Origin: Chitinophagaceae bacterium
GTDB lineage: Bacteria > Bacteroidota > Bacteroidia > Chitinophagales > Chitinophagaceae
Length of the DNA stretch: 64,000 nucleotides
NCBI GenBank assembly: GCA_022843585.1
Contig: JALHNJ010000003.1
Location: 186,001-250,000, forward strand
Reading direction: 5' to 3'
Shown here: positions 33,312 to 42,416 of the stretch, in pieces
Layout: the number at the start of each line of letters is the position of its first letter
Numbering within the stretch: position 1 is the stretch's first letter
Program-made: the position numbers and the translations under genes
Notes under the pieces: generated by a model
Told to the model about the DNA's origin: nothing
Databases searched by the model: none
Seen by the model: only the letters and a program-made list of their open reading frames with translations

Positions 33312-33980
33312 TTAATCCTGCCGGCCGGATGACTCCCGGCGTCGTTGCCTGCGACGATCACGGCCTTTCAAAATAGGTACTTTGCTTTCGTTTCCTTTAA
33401 GCAATCGGCCAATATTTTTTTGATGTGTCAACAATACCATTAATGCTACTGCAATAGCAAATGTGCGGTAAATAGGATTTTCAACATTAAATATCACTAA
33501 TATAAAAAATGGGAAAGCAATACTTGCTAATATAGAACTTAGTGATACAAATCGGGTAAGATATAGTACTACTGTGAAAATTGCTACACAGCTAAGAGCT
33601 GTCCAGGGAGAAATTCCTAATACCAATCCAAACAAAGTTGCAATGCCCTTACCACCCCGAAAATCAGCCCATATAGGAAATATATGTCCAACAACTGCTG
33701 CAAGCCCCAACCCAGTTTGAAGGTTTTGAAGATTTACTTCACTATCTGCATATTCTGGTAATAGTAATGCCAGTTTTACGGCAACAATTCCTTTAAGCAT
33801 ATCCACTACCATTACTAATGTTCCCCATTTGGGGCCGAGTACCCGGTAAGTATTAGTGGCTCCGGCATTTCCACTTCCATAGTCACGGATGTCTATGTCG
33901 AAGAATTGCTTGCTAACCCAAACAGATGTTGGGATGCTACCAATCAAATAAGCCAAGAGAATTAATAAAAGTTCATTCAT
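33312..33980 (-). CDS. plsY: Acyl-phosphate:glycerol-3-phosphate acyltransferase
   Basis: Transfers an acyl group from acyl phosphate to glycerol-3-phosphate, first step of phospholipid synthesis. 222 residues, multi-pass. Conserved motifs: GSIPTSVWVSK near the N-terminus, DYGSGNAGATNTYRVLGPKW (motif 1), GHIFPIWADFRGGKGIATLF (motif 2). The charged tail (GRDRRRQRRRESSGRQD) after the last membrane segment is longer than usual. Lies 78 bp upstream of nothing else on its strand except prmA further upstream; a joint transcript with prmA is possible. Confidence 0.95.
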   Translation of the reverse strand: MNELLLILLAYLIGSIPTSVWVSKQFFDIDIRDYGSGNAGATNTYRVLGPKWGTLVMVVDMLKGIVAVKLALLLPEYADSEVNLQNLQTGLGLAAVVGHIFPIWADFRGGKGIATLFGLVLGISPWTALSCVAIFTVVLYLTRFVSLSSILASIAFPFFILVIFNVENPIYRTFAIAVALMVLLTHQKNIGRLLKGNESKVPILKGRDRRRQRRRESSGRQD

Positions 33981-34058
33981 AGTTCGCTGCTAACCGGATT
34001 GCAAAAATAAGCAAAATTGAGAAGTATAACCTTAATTTAATAAGCCAATAATAATGCC

Positions 34059-34874
34059 TTAATGACTGAACCTTAAGCTGATCCAGTTGTTATATAGCAA
34101 TTTTTTATTTAATGTGAGAGAAAGTTCGGTAGCCCTGCTTACAATAACAAATTCGTCTTCCTCCAGCAAGCCACTTAGTAATAATATGCCGCCAACGGAC
34201 AGTCTATTTTTCAAAGCTGAAAAATTATCCAGGATTACATTGCGATTAATATTTGCAAGAATAATATCGAACTGCTCCGCTCCTGTTACCACATCTATTT
34301 TTTCTACCTGAATTTTTTTGGCCTTATTCCTTTCAATATTTTCTTTGGTGTTTAAGATGCTCCACTCATCATTGTCAACTGCATAAACTGTTGCAGCACC
34401 CAATTTCTCTGCTAATATTGCCAGCACCCCGGTGCCTGTACCAAAATCAAAAACAATTTTATTATTAAAATTAATTTCTCTCATCTGCCGGATCATCATA
34501 AATGTGGTAGCATGATGCCCCGTACCAAAACTCATTTTCGGAGTGATCACAATTTCATGCTCCACGCCTCTTGCTTCTTCATGAAAATCGGCACGGATAG
34601 AAACAAAATCATCTACCAACACTGGTTGGAAGTTGGATTCCCAAACGGCGTTCCAATTTGTTTCTTCAATGGTTGATTGAATGAAAGAAACATTGTTGCG
34701 GGTTGCAATTTCTTTCACTGCCACTTCATCAAAATCGCTGGTGGGAATAAATGCTTTCAGATTTTTATCCGCCTCTTCAAATCCTTCGAAGCCGATCATG
34801 GTTAATTCAGCAATTATTAAATCGGATTGTTCAACCTCAATATTTTTAAATTCTATTTGTATGTATTGGCTCAT
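34059..34874 (-). CDS. prmA: Ribosomal protein L11 methyltransferase
   Basis: S-adenosylmethionine-dependent trimethylation of ribosomal protein L11. 271 residues. N-terminal substrate domain, then EIVITPKMSFGTGHHATTFM and the SAM-binding FDFGTGTGVLAILAEKLGAA, followed by AVDNDEWSILNTKEN and the catalytic-side ANINRNVI. The GTGHH motif is diagnostic for PrmA. Length and motifs are typical. It precedes plsY on the same strand. Confidence 0.95.
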   Translation of the reverse strand: MSQYIQIEFKNIEVEQSDLIIAELTMIGFEGFEEADKNLKAFIPTSDFDEVAVKEIATRNNVSFIQSTIEETNWNAVWESNFQPVLVDDFVSIRADFHEEARGVEHEIVITPKMSFGTGHHATTFMMIRQMREINFNNKIVFDFGTGTGVLAILAEKLGAATVYAVDNDEWSILNTKENIERNKAKKIQVEKIDVVTGAEQFDIILANINRNVILDNFSALKNRLSVGGILLLSGLLEEDEFVIVSRATELSLTLNKKLLYNNWISLRFSH

Positions 34875-34886
34875 AGTGAAAACTAA

Positions 34887-34908
34887 AAACCCTGATTGCT
34901 CAGGGTTT
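34887..34908. terminator. Hairpin terminator after pnp (bidirectional in shape)
   Basis: AAACCCTGA / TCAGGGTTT stem (9 bp, loop TTGC), with A-run on the left and T-run on the right, so it is a terminator in either direction. On the minus strand it follows the pnp stop by 11 bp and precedes the prmA start. Confidence 0.8.
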
Positions 34909-34919
34909 TATTTTATTAT

Positions 34920-37088
34920 TTAATTGCCTTGTGGCGGTCCTTGTTGCTGACCATCCGGTTTCGGCATTAATATCTTTCTCGACAGTTTGAATTTACCAGA
35001 TTTAGGATCGGTACCAATCAATTTCACTTTCATAACATCACCTTCATGCACTAATCCTTCCAGTGTTTCCAAACGCTTCCAGCTTACTTCGCTAATGTGA
35101 ACCAACCCTTGTTTACCCGGCATAAACTCTACAAATGCACCGAAAGGCATGATGGATTTTACTACCGCCTCATACACATCACCAACAGAAGGCACTGCTG
35201 TAATTCCCTTGATCCAGGAAACCGCTTTATCAACACCTTCTTTCTTTGTACCAAAGATGCTGATCTCACCCATATTATTTTTCTCTTCCAGGTTAACGGT
35301 TGTACCAGTTTCTCTTTGTATTTCCTGTATTACTTTACCACCTGGCCCGATCACGGCACCGATGAATTCTTTATCAATAAACAATTTCACCATTCTGGGT
35401 GCATGAGGCTTCACATCTTCTCTTGCTGCAGGTATAGTATCATACATCGCATCCAAAATATGTAAACGACCTTCTTTAGCTTGTGATAATGCTTTACGCA
35501 TTACATCCATGCTAAGACCATCCACCTTAATATCCATTTGCACTCCGCAAATACCATCACGGGTACCGGTAACTTTAAAGTCCATATCTCCCAGGTGATC
35601 TTCATCGCCTAGTATATCTGTTAATACAGCAAACTGATCGCCTTTGCTGATTAACCCCATTGCTACCCCAGATACATGTTTTGGAATTGCTATACCGGCA
35701 TCCATCAATGCTAATGAACCGGCACAAACTGTTGCCATAGATGATGAACCATTTGACTCAAGAATATCACTTACTACACGAACGGTATATGGAAAATCAC
35801 CACCTGGCATCATTTTTTTCAATGACCGCATAGCCAGGTTACCATGACCCACTTCACGACGACCAACACCTCTCATCATCTTCACCTCACCTGTTGAAAA
35901 AGGAGGAAAATTATAGTGTAAATAGAACTTTGAATAATCAGAAACCGCTGCACTTTCCAACAAAGTAGCATCTAAGGGAGTTCCCAAAGTAACTGTTGTA
36001 AGTGATTGTGTTTCACCTCTTGTAAATAAAGCAGCTCCGTGTGGAGAAGGTAAAACATCCACTTCCATATTCAAGGGACGAACTTCATCTAGTTTACGGC
36101 CATCCAAACGAACCTTATCGTTCAAGATCATATCCCGAACCACATCATACTGCAGGTCGGCATAATAAGTCTTAGCCCATTTTTTTACATCATCAGGCAA
36201 GCTTCCACCTTCTTCTTTGATATAAGTTTTTCTCAAATGCTCCATCAATTCTTCCTGAATGGCAGCAAATTTGTCTGAACGATCATGTTTTGCCAAAGCC
36301 CCTTTTGCAACCTCATACACTTTTGTTTTTGCAAAAGCATTTACATTCTCCCTCAACTCTTCGTTATGTAACGGCTTGGCGTATTCCCTTTTGGTGGTAA
36401 TGCCTTTCAATGCTCTTAACTCTTCCTGTGCTTTTACCTGCACACGAATAGCTTCATGACCAATTTCAATGGCTTTGATCAGGTCTTCTTCCTGGCACTC
36501 GTTACCCTCACCTTCTACCATCATGATGTTCTTGTTGGTAGCCGCAATGATAAATTCAAAATCTGCATTCGCTAATTCACTGCGGAATGGATTGATAACA
36601 TATTCGCCATTGATGCGGGCAACCCGTACTTCAGAAATTATTTCCTGAATGGGAATATCCGAAACAGCTAATGCAGCAGATGCGGCCAGGCAAGCCAGTG
36701 CATCAGGCATTACTTCCGGGTCGCTACTGATCAGAGAAACCAATACCTGTACTTCACACAGGTAATCCTCCGGGAATAACGGACGAAGAGCTCTGTCTAT
36801 CAAACGGCTCGTTAATATTTCATAATCGTTTAGTCTCGCTTCTCTTTTAAAGAACGAACCGGGAATACGACCTGCAGAAGCAAATTTTTCCTGGTAATCC
36901 ACTGATAATGGGAAAAAGCTTTGACCTTCTTTCGGCTCTTTGTTGGCAACAACTGTTGCAAGAATAACACAATTGCCCTGCCGAACAGTTACGGAACCAT
37001 CGGCCTGGCGGGCCAAACGGCCTGTTTCAATGATCACCTCACGGTCACCACTTATTGTAAATTTTGATTGTAATGGTTGTGAAAGCAT
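34920..37088 (-). CDS. pnp: Polynucleotide phosphorylase
   Basis: 3'-5' phosphorolytic RNase and core of RNA degradation. 722 residues: two RNase PH domains with a central helical linker, then KH (GAVIGPGGKVIQEIQRETGT) and S1 (VGDVYEAVVKSIMPFGAFVE, GKQGLVHISEVSWKRLETLE) domains. RNase PH signatures include SVDYQEKFASAGRIPGSFFK, TRGETQSLTTVTLGTP and a second-domain catalytic region with DILGDEDHLGDMDFKVTGT. Full length. rpsO lies directly upstream on the same strand, the order seen in most bacteria, although the gap here is 316 bp. Confidence 0.95.
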   Translation of the reverse strand: MLSQPLQSKFTISGDREVIIETGRLARQADGSVTVRQGNCVILATVVANKEPKEGQSFFPLSVDYQEKFASAGRIPGSFFKREARLNDYEILTSRLIDRALRPLFPEDYLCEVQVLVSLISSDPEVMPDALACLAASAALAVSDIPIQEIISEVRVARINGEYVINPFRSELANADFEFIIAATNKNIMMVEGEGNECQEEDLIKAIEIGHEAIRVQVKAQEELRALKGITTKREYAKPLHNEELRENVNAFAKTKVYEVAKGALAKHDRSDKFAAIQEELMEHLRKTYIKEEGGSLPDDVKKWAKTYYADLQYDVVRDMILNDKVRLDGRKLDEVRPLNMEVDVLPSPHGAALFTRGETQSLTTVTLGTPLDATLLESAAVSDYSKFYLHYNFPPFSTGEVKMMRGVGRREVGHGNLAMRSLKKMMPGGDFPYTVRVVSDILESNGSSSMATVCAGSLALMDAGIAIPKHVSGVAMGLISKGDQFAVLTDILGDEDHLGDMDFKVTGTRDGICGVQMDIKVDGLSMDVMRKALSQAKEGRLHILDAMYDTIPAAREDVKPHAPRMVKLFIDKEFIGAVIGPGGKVIQEIQRETGTTVNLEEKNNMGEISIFGTKKEGVDKAVSWIKGITAVPSVGDVYEAVVKSIMPFGAFVEFMPGKQGLVHISEVSWKRLETLEGLVHEGDVMKVKLIGTDPKSGKFKLSRKILMPKPDGQQQGPPQGN

Positions 37089-37404
37089 ACGTTTAAAAGT
37101 TTGAAGTTTAGGGTTCGATGTTTGAAGTCAAAAGCACCCAAACTATTTGAGATAAATTTTATTTACCCTGCTGTCTCGCCTCAGGCGAGACTACTATCTT
37201 CTTCTGTTGCGTCGCACTCTTGTACGTTCTGTCCATTACTGAGCATTTGCGAAGAGTACTTGAACACCGAAAAGTCTGTAGTCCAAAAACAGTTATTCCC
37301 AACATCAGGAAGAAGTTGGGAATAGCTTATAATGAAATTCAATTGTTGATTAAACTTCGGAATATAATGACTCTCCCAAAACTCCCCTTTAGGGGTTGGG
37401 GGTT
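37089..37404. other. rpsO-pnp gap with repeats
   Basis: Between rpsO and pnp, 316 bp with no gene. Positions 37204-37229 are the second copy of the 26-bp repeat also at 11152-11177. A CTCCCC-TTTA-GGGG stretch followed by TTGGGGG (37376-37400) belongs to the GC-rich intergenic element family also seen near 28377, 39185 and 43902. Close to the pnp start there is simple sequence of AAGTTTGAAGTTTAGGG type. Confidence 0.6.
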
Positions 37405-37674
37405 TTATTTTCTAATTCCTAATTTCTCAATCAACTGGCGATAACCAGTCAGGTTGTTCTTTTGCAAGTAGTTCAGCAAACTTTTACGTTCACCAACTAA
37501 TTTCATCAAACCACGGTGTGTAGAGAAATCTTTTTTGTTTTGTTGTAAATGTGTACTGATCTGGCTGATTCTTTCAGTCAACAGGGCAATCTGACCCTCA
37601 GTAGAACCGGTATTAGTTGCAGACCCGGCGTAGGCAGTTAAAACTGTAGCTTTTTTTTCTTTAGTTAAAGGCAT
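37405..37674 (-). CDS. rpsO: 30S ribosomal protein S15
   Basis: 89 residues, complete S15: MPLTKEKKATVLTAYAGSAT, NTGSTEGQIALLTERISQIS, HLQQNKKDFSTHRGLMKLVG, ERKSLLNYLQKNNLTGYRQL. Binds 16S rRNA and nucleates the platform of the small subunit. Upstream of pnp on the same strand. The helix-loop DFSTHRGL region is standard and no autoregulatory pseudoknot can be judged by eye in the leader. Confidence 0.97.
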   Translation of the reverse strand: MPLTKEKKATVLTAYAGSATNTGSTEGQIALLTERISQISTHLQQNKKDFSTHRGLMKLVGERKSLLNYLQKNNLTGYRQLIEKLGIRK

Positions 37675-37848
37675 CTTTAATTTTTTTTAGAATTTCATCT
37701 TTTTTATTCATCCACTTATTGCGGCGGCAAAGGTAAGGTATAAATCTTAAAATTGGCAAGTCTACTTTAACAATATTCTCGAAAATCTATCCCCCACTAA
37801 TTGCTTGCTTTGTGGCACGAAATCAATTGATTAAACAAAACAAACAGT

Positions 37849-38487
37849 ATGAAAACAAAAACAATCCTGCTCTCCGCATTCGCTTTGGTATCTATTTCAG
37901 CAACGGCTCAAAAAGGCTCCTGGTATTTGGGAGGAAATGCGGGGGTATCCAGTACGCAAAGTAAGAGAGAAGCCGGTAACACCACCACTAAAGAAGGAAA
38001 AGGTACTTCCTGGTCATTTTCGCCTGAAATCGGCACTTTTTTAACTGAACATCTTCAAGTAGGTCTCGGCTTAACTTTAACGGGTTCTAAATTTGACGAC
38101 CAAGACACACCAACACCGGGCATTAACAGAAACAATAGCTATGGAGCTACGCTGTACAGCCGTTATTTTTTTGGCAAAGAAGCTTTCAAACCTTTTGTGG
38201 GAGTTAACATATCTGCAGCACCCGGTAAAAGCAAATACGAAGAAGGGAATTTTTCATCTGAATCGAAAACATTCAATTTTGGCGCAAATATTAACGCCGG
38301 ATTCGGGTATGCCATTAGCAAAAGATTTACAACAATAGGATCCTTTGGCTTTTTGGGATACAGCCACAATACATCTGAACAGGTTGGCTCCAATGTAAAG
38401 AACAAATCATCTTCATTTGGATTAGATGCAGGAACACTTGGAAGCCGGTTCAATATTGGATTTTATTACACTATTTGCCAGAAGTAA
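37849..38487 (+). CDS. Outer-membrane beta-barrel protein
   Basis: 212 residues with signal peptide MKTKTILLSAFALVSISATA (cleavage before QKG). The mature part alternates hydrophobic and polar residues typical of a small eight-stranded barrel (GSWYLGGNAGVS, FSPEIGTFLTEHLQVGLGLT, FNFGANINAGFGYAISKRFT) and ends in an aromatic residue pattern (RFNIGFYYTICQK). Similar to OmpW/OprF-like or 'outer membrane beta-barrel domain' proteins. Function unknown. Followed by a terminator. Confidence 0.8.
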   Translation: MKTKTILLSAFALVSISATAQKGSWYLGGNAGVSSTQSKREAGNTTTKEGKGTSWSFSPEIGTFLTEHLQVGLGLTLTGSKFDDQDTPTPGINRNNSYGATLYSRYFFGKEAFKPFVGVNISAAPGKSKYEEGNFSSESKTFNFGANINAGFGYAISKRFTTIGSFGFLGYSHNTSEQVGSNVKNKSSSFGLDAGTLGSRFNIGFYYTICQK

Positions 38488-38506
38488 TTCAATTAGGTTA
38501 AGAAAT

Positions 38507-38540
38507 AAATCCGTTTCGATTTAAATCGGGACGGATTTTT
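38507..38540 (+). terminator. Rho-independent terminator
   Basis: Stem AAATCCGT / ACGGATTT extended by TCGATTT-AAATCGG, 19 bp past the stop of the beta-barrel gene, followed by TTATTTT. Confidence 0.8.
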
Positions 38541-38565
38541 ATTTTGGTAGTAATATTGCAACCCA

Positions 38566-39174
38566 ATGGATTTATCACAAGACACTAAAAACATACTTGG
38601 TCTTAAACTACCAACCGATCCACGTTGGGTTAGTCTAGCAGAAATATCACTGGAAGATATATTAACCGACCATGCTTATTGCGAACAGAAAGCAGCCCTT
38701 ACCTGCATTTCACTCATTCAACGATATAGCGACAGGGAAAAAATGGTGATTGAACTCTCTCCGATTGTTACTGAAGAATGGGGGCATTTCAGATTAGTGC
38801 TTGCTGAATTACATAAACGGGGATTGAAACTCGGCAAGCAACGAAAAGATGAATATGTAAATGCATTATTGGCTTTTCAAAAAAAAGGCGGACACATTAA
38901 CGACCGTTTTTTAGATCAGATGCTAAGCATGGCATTAATAGAAGCCCGGAGTTGTGAACGTTTTAAACGATTAAGTGAGGGATTGAATGACCCATACATG
39001 CAAAAATTCTATCGACGCTTTATGGAAAGTGAAGCAGGACATTATACGTTGTTTATTGATCTGTCTGAAACTTATGTTGGCAAAGAAAAAGTAAGGAAAC
39101 GCTGGGAAGAATGGTTGCAATATGAAGCGGAGATAATTCAACAACTTACTGTGAGGGGAGATAGGATACATTAA
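38566..39174 (+). CDS. miaE: tRNA-(ms2io6A37)-hydroxylase-like protein
   Basis: 202-residue ferritin-like diiron protein of the MiaE family, which hydroxylates the isopentenyl group of ms2i6A37 in tRNA. Motifs: LTDHAYCEQKAALTCISLIQ (first ExxH-type ligands), TEEWGHFRLVLAELHKRGLK, MALIEARSCERFKRLSEGLN, and MESEAGHYTLFIDLSETYVG. The diiron ligands E and ExxH are all present. Start ATG at 38566 is close to a terminator hairpin, so it has its own promoter. Confidence 0.9.
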   Translation: MDLSQDTKNILGLKLPTDPRWVSLAEISLEDILTDHAYCEQKAALTCISLIQRYSDREKMVIELSPIVTEEWGHFRLVLAELHKRGLKLGKQRKDEYVNALLAFQKKGGHINDRFLDQMLSMALIEARSCERFKRLSEGLNDPYMQKFYRRFMESEAGHYTLFIDLSETYVGKEKVRKRWEEWLQYEAEIIQQLTVRGDRIH

Positions 39175-39177
39175 GGC

Positions 39178-39200
39178 CTCCCTGCCCTCCGAAGGAGGGT
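39178..39200. repeat. GC-rich hairpin of the CCCTCC-GAA-GGAGGG family
   Basis: CCCTCC (39185-39190), GAA, GGAGGG (39194-39199), close to the end of miaE. Related GC-rich intergenic repeats are at 28377-28390, 37376-37400 and 43902-43930. Could act as a terminator of miaE, but the following T tract is poor. Confidence 0.5.
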
Positions 39201-39264
39201 TCTTAGTCTCCGATTGTAGAATGGCTCTTATTGTTCACTCAACTCACTATAACTAATTCAAGAA

Positions 39265-39498
39265 CTAATCCTTTTTCTTTAGCTTTTCATCCATTTCGTT
39301 TGGGCCATACAGCCGACCAAAGAATACATCAAGACCAAACTTTCTTCTGATATATTCGGCAAATACAATTCCCGCTACCCCTCCTATAACAATTGATACA
39401 ATAGATAAATCCTTAGTAATTCCAAAACCAATTGCTACGCAGATAATAAACGGGCATAAGAAAGCTTGCAACCAAAAAATGATAGTCACTAACCACAT
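39265..39498 (-). CDS. Small membrane protein of unknown function
   Basis: 77 residues, two hydrophobic segments (about 2-25 and 29-48) with a charged tail ending KKKD (GRLYGPNEMDEKLKKKD). No family recognised. It sits 3 bp downstream of the GSCFA gene, probably co-transcribed as the last gene of that unit. Confidence 0.55.
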   Translation of the reverse strand: MWLVTIIFWLQAFLCPFIICVAIGFGITKDLSIVSIVIGGVAGIVFAEYIRRKFGLDVFFGRLYGPNEMDEKLKKKD

Positions 39499-39501
39499 AG
39501 G

Positions 39502-40503
39502 CTACGTTTTTAAAAAATAATCCAACTCTGCTTGTAAATTAAGAAAAGGAAATTTTTGTTGCAGCTCTTTTGTTTTCTCAAAATGTGAAAGCAAAAATTG
39601 CTGGTGTGCTTTTGTTTGCGGCTGAAAGGCTTTATGTTTTCTTGCAATAACAATTTTCTTCACCTCCTTCATTAGTTGTCTTGATTCATCGTCAATACAA
39701 AATTCAGCAAACTTGTCCAGCACAAATTCTGTAGCCGGGTAATTAGGATGCACCATGTCAATATCATAAAAGCGATAGTCCCTCAATACATCAATCACTA
39801 ATTCATACGCCGGAAAATAAAATGCTGATTCAAACTTGCTGACGATATGATGAACTGATTCGATCAATCTTGCTTTGCTTCGATTGTTCTCCACCACCCC
39901 ATCCCGTATATGTCTTACCGGGCTTATTGTAAATAAAAAATTCAATTTTGGGTTAAATGCTTTCAATTGCTTCAAACAATCTTCCAGCATTGCTTTTATA
40001 TTGTCTATCTCCAGCATTTCTTTTGTAAACCAATTGGCAGGTGCTCTATGACAGTTAGCCACTGTATTTCCCGAAGTTTCAGATGCTGTATCAGCAATTT
40101 GAGATAGTTGGTAGGTGTATGAAGAACCTAAGGTTATAATTAACCAATCTGCATCTTTCAAAAACTCATGAGCTTTCTGTTGAGATTGATTAATATTCGC
40201 AACTGCATCATCTGCATTTATATTTGAAAACCTGGAATGATGCTGCCAGCTATTCCATACCTCATTCAATTGAAATAGATCTGCTTTTGTGTATTGTTTG
40301 TTCTGGATATAGGAAAGAAGACTTTTGCAAACACTATCCGGTCCAAATAAAATACCATTAGGGTTTTGAAGAACCGGGTATTTTAATTCTTGTAATGCAT
40401 TGCCAATATGCTCCGTAAAACAAGAACCAATTAATAAAATATTGCTTTTGTAATTGATCGGCTCCGGTAATTTTTTAATATCAATGTTTACCATCAACTC
40501 CAT
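39502..40503 (-). CDS. GSCFA domain protein
   Basis: 333 residues. The name-giving GSCFTEHIGNALQELKYPVL motif lies near residue 26, followed by NPNGILFGPDSVCKSLLSYI and DWLIITLGSSYTYQ. The fold resembles SGNH/GDSL hydrolases (Ser in GSCF, a later DxxH in DIDMVHPNYPATEFV), so it may be a carbohydrate esterase or acyltransferase, but activity is not known. Six bp downstream of the HMG-CoA lyase gene, on the same strand. Confidence 0.9.
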   Translation of the reverse strand: MELMVNIDIKKLPEPINYKSNILLIGSCFTEHIGNALQELKYPVLQNPNGILFGPDSVCKSLLSYIQNKQYTKADLFQLNEVWNSWQHHSRFSNINADDAVANINQSQQKAHEFLKDADWLIITLGSSYTYQLSQIADTASETSGNTVANCHRAPANWFTKEMLEIDNIKAMLEDCLKQLKAFNPKLNFLFTISPVRHIRDGVVENNRSKARLIESVHHIVSKFESAFYFPAYELVIDVLRDYRFYDIDMVHPNYPATEFVLDKFAEFCIDDESRQLMKEVKKIVIARKHKAFQPQTKAHQQFLLSHFEKTKELQQKFPFLNLQAELDYFLKT

Positions 40504-40509
40504 AATCAG

Positions 40510-41376
40510 CTATATAAAAAGTTTACCTGCCAGAGCCAGGCTTTTATTTAATGCCTCTTCATTTAAATCAGTAATTAAATTTCGTTCCTTAAAATAAGGT
40601 ATCATCAATTCTGTATCCATATTACCTACCAGTTCATCATCTGCCATGGGGCAACCACCAATTCCTTTTAAGGCTCCATCAAATCTTTTGCAGCCTGCCT
40701 TTACGGCTGCTGATAATTTTTCTTTCCAGTTTTCAGGCGTTGAATGTAAATGAACACCGATTTCTGTTCCGGGTAATGATTCAACTAAAAAGCTGGTCAT
40801 GTCATACACTTGCTCCGGAGTTGCTACACCCACTGTATCAGCTAAAGAAATAATTCCAATATCCATTGCTACTAACTGATTCACCCATTCAAAAACAATT
40901 TCTTCATCATACGCATCGCCATAAGGATTGCCAAATCCCATTGACATATAAACCACTAATTGTTTTCCTGTTTTTATACAAAGATTTTGTATCTCCTCCA
41001 CCCTATTTAGTGATTCGCTGATGGATGAATTAGTATTTCGTTGCTGAAAAGTTTCAGATACAGAGAAAGGAAACCCGAGATAAGTTATTTCATCAAAAAT
41101 ACTGGCTTCTTCCGCACCCCGCATGTTAGCTACTATAGCAAGAAGCTTTGTACTCCCGGCTCCTAACTCAAGACTCCTGACTACTTCACTTGTATCTGCC
41201 ATTTGCGGAATTGCCTTAGGCGAAACAAAACTTCCGAAATCGATTGTATCAAATCCAACTTTCAACAAAGAATTAATGTATTCGATTTTCTTTTCCGTAG
41301 GAATAAATGCTTTCCAGCCCTGCATAGCATCACGGGGACATTCGATGAGTTTTATATGTTGTTGATCCTGGTTCAT
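40510..41376 (-). CDS. mvaB: Hydroxymethylglutaryl-CoA lyase
   Basis: Cleaves 3-hydroxy-3-methylglutaryl-CoA to acetyl-CoA and acetoacetate (leucine catabolism). 288 residues of the HMGL/DRE-TIM barrel family: KLIECPRDAMQGWKAFIPTE replaces the usual EVGPRDGLQ region, with conserved FGSFVSPKAIPQMADTSEVV, SLADTVGVATPEQVYDMTSF, VHLHSTPENWKEKLSAAVKA and the signature CKRFDGALKGIGGCPMADDE containing the catalytic Cys. The R in PRD, D and H metal ligands are kept. Forms a unit with the GSCFA gene. Confidence 0.85.
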   Translation of the reverse strand: MNQDQQHIKLIECPRDAMQGWKAFIPTEKKIEYINSLLKVGFDTIDFGSFVSPKAIPQMADTSEVVRSLELGAGSTKLLAIVANMRGAEEASIFDEITYLGFPFSVSETFQQRNTNSSISESLNRVEEIQNLCIKTGKQLVVYMSMGFGNPYGDAYDEEIVFEWVNQLVAMDIGIISLADTVGVATPEQVYDMTSFLVESLPGTEIGVHLHSTPENWKEKLSAAVKAGCKRFDGALKGIGGCPMADDELVGNMDTELMIPYFKERNLITDLNEEALNKSLALAGKLFI

Positions 41377-41570
41377 TGATTTTCAAAGCAAATTTAGGGT
41401 GGTCTTTCCTTTGTTGCGTAAGCAATAAATAAGTTCGAAAAAGTCATTTTGCAAATTCTGCAACTCCGGGTTATGCTACCGCAAAATTCAATTAGTAATA
41501 CGGGACACACAAAATTAAGTTTGGGTTGCTATTTCATAGAAAAGAATAACAATCAATCAAACTAAAAATT

Positions 41571-42356
41571 ATGAAAAAGACTCATAACTCCTCTTGCTAC
41601 ATATTAATTTGCCTGGGTATGGTTTTTGGTCTTTGCTCCTGCTGGCCGGGGGGTGCCATTACCAATCCATATATTATAGCGGAATCAAGGCAAAAAGAAA
41701 ACTTCTATTATGTCCCTTCTACACCCAATACTCCGTTACATTCCAAAAAGAATGATATAAACTTCTCTATTTTGTCAGCATCTCATTCAAAATATTCGGG
41801 TGCTGATTTACAGGCATCCTATATGCCCGGAAAGCATGTGGGAATTATGGCCAGTTATTCGTTTGCCAATGACTTTGCAAAATACAATCGATTTGAGTTG
41901 GGCTCCGGTTTTGTAACAGCGCTATCTGACAACTGGCATTTTGAGACCTATGCAGGATTTGGAAAAGGGAAAATTTCTAATAACCACTCTACGGGCACCT
42001 CCAATATAAATCTCACACACTTTTTTATTCAACCGGCTGTTGCTTTAAGTACGGAGAACAAAAACATTCAATTTGCCATTGTATCAAAGTTTGCCGGCGT
42101 CAACTTCACTGTAAAAGACACTTTATTTAATACGGACCGTGAGCCTTTCAGTACCAGCCAGATAAAAAGTTTGTATGACCAGCCATTTCATATTATGTGG
42201 GAACCCGGTTTTGTATTTCGGGCTGGTTGGAAAAATTTTCAATTTCATACCGGGTATTCCTTTTCCGCTGATCTATCAAATCCAAACCTGCATAAAGCAA
42301 ATGGTAATTTTTCTTTAGGTATTTCATTGCGAATTAACACGCAGAAAAATAATTAA
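41571..42356 (+). CDS. Lipoprotein, putative outer-membrane beta-barrel
   Basis: 261 residues. Signal peptide with a lipobox (GLCSCWPGG, Cys at about 29) suggests a lipoprotein, yet the remainder looks like a small beta-barrel (MPGKHVGIMASYSFANDFAK, RFELGSGFVTALSDNWHFET, HIMWEPGFVFRAGWKNFQFH) ending in FSLGISLRINTQKNN. No family is recognised. Followed 60 bp later by another lipoprotein on the same strand. Confidence 0.7.
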   Translation: MKKTHNSSCYILICLGMVFGLCSCWPGGAITNPYIIAESRQKENFYYVPSTPNTPLHSKKNDINFSILSASHSKYSGADLQASYMPGKHVGIMASYSFANDFAKYNRFELGSGFVTALSDNWHFETYAGFGKGKISNNHSTGTSNINLTHFFIQPAVALSTENKNIQFAIVSKFAGVNFTVKDTLFNTDREPFSTSQIKSLYDQPFHIMWEPGFVFRAGWKNFQFHTGYSFSADLSNPNLHKANGNFSLGISLRINTQKNN

Positions 42357-42416
42357 GCATTTCATTATTCGTTTTGCCGGCAATTTAAAATATCTATAAT
42401 CTTAAAATTAAACAGC

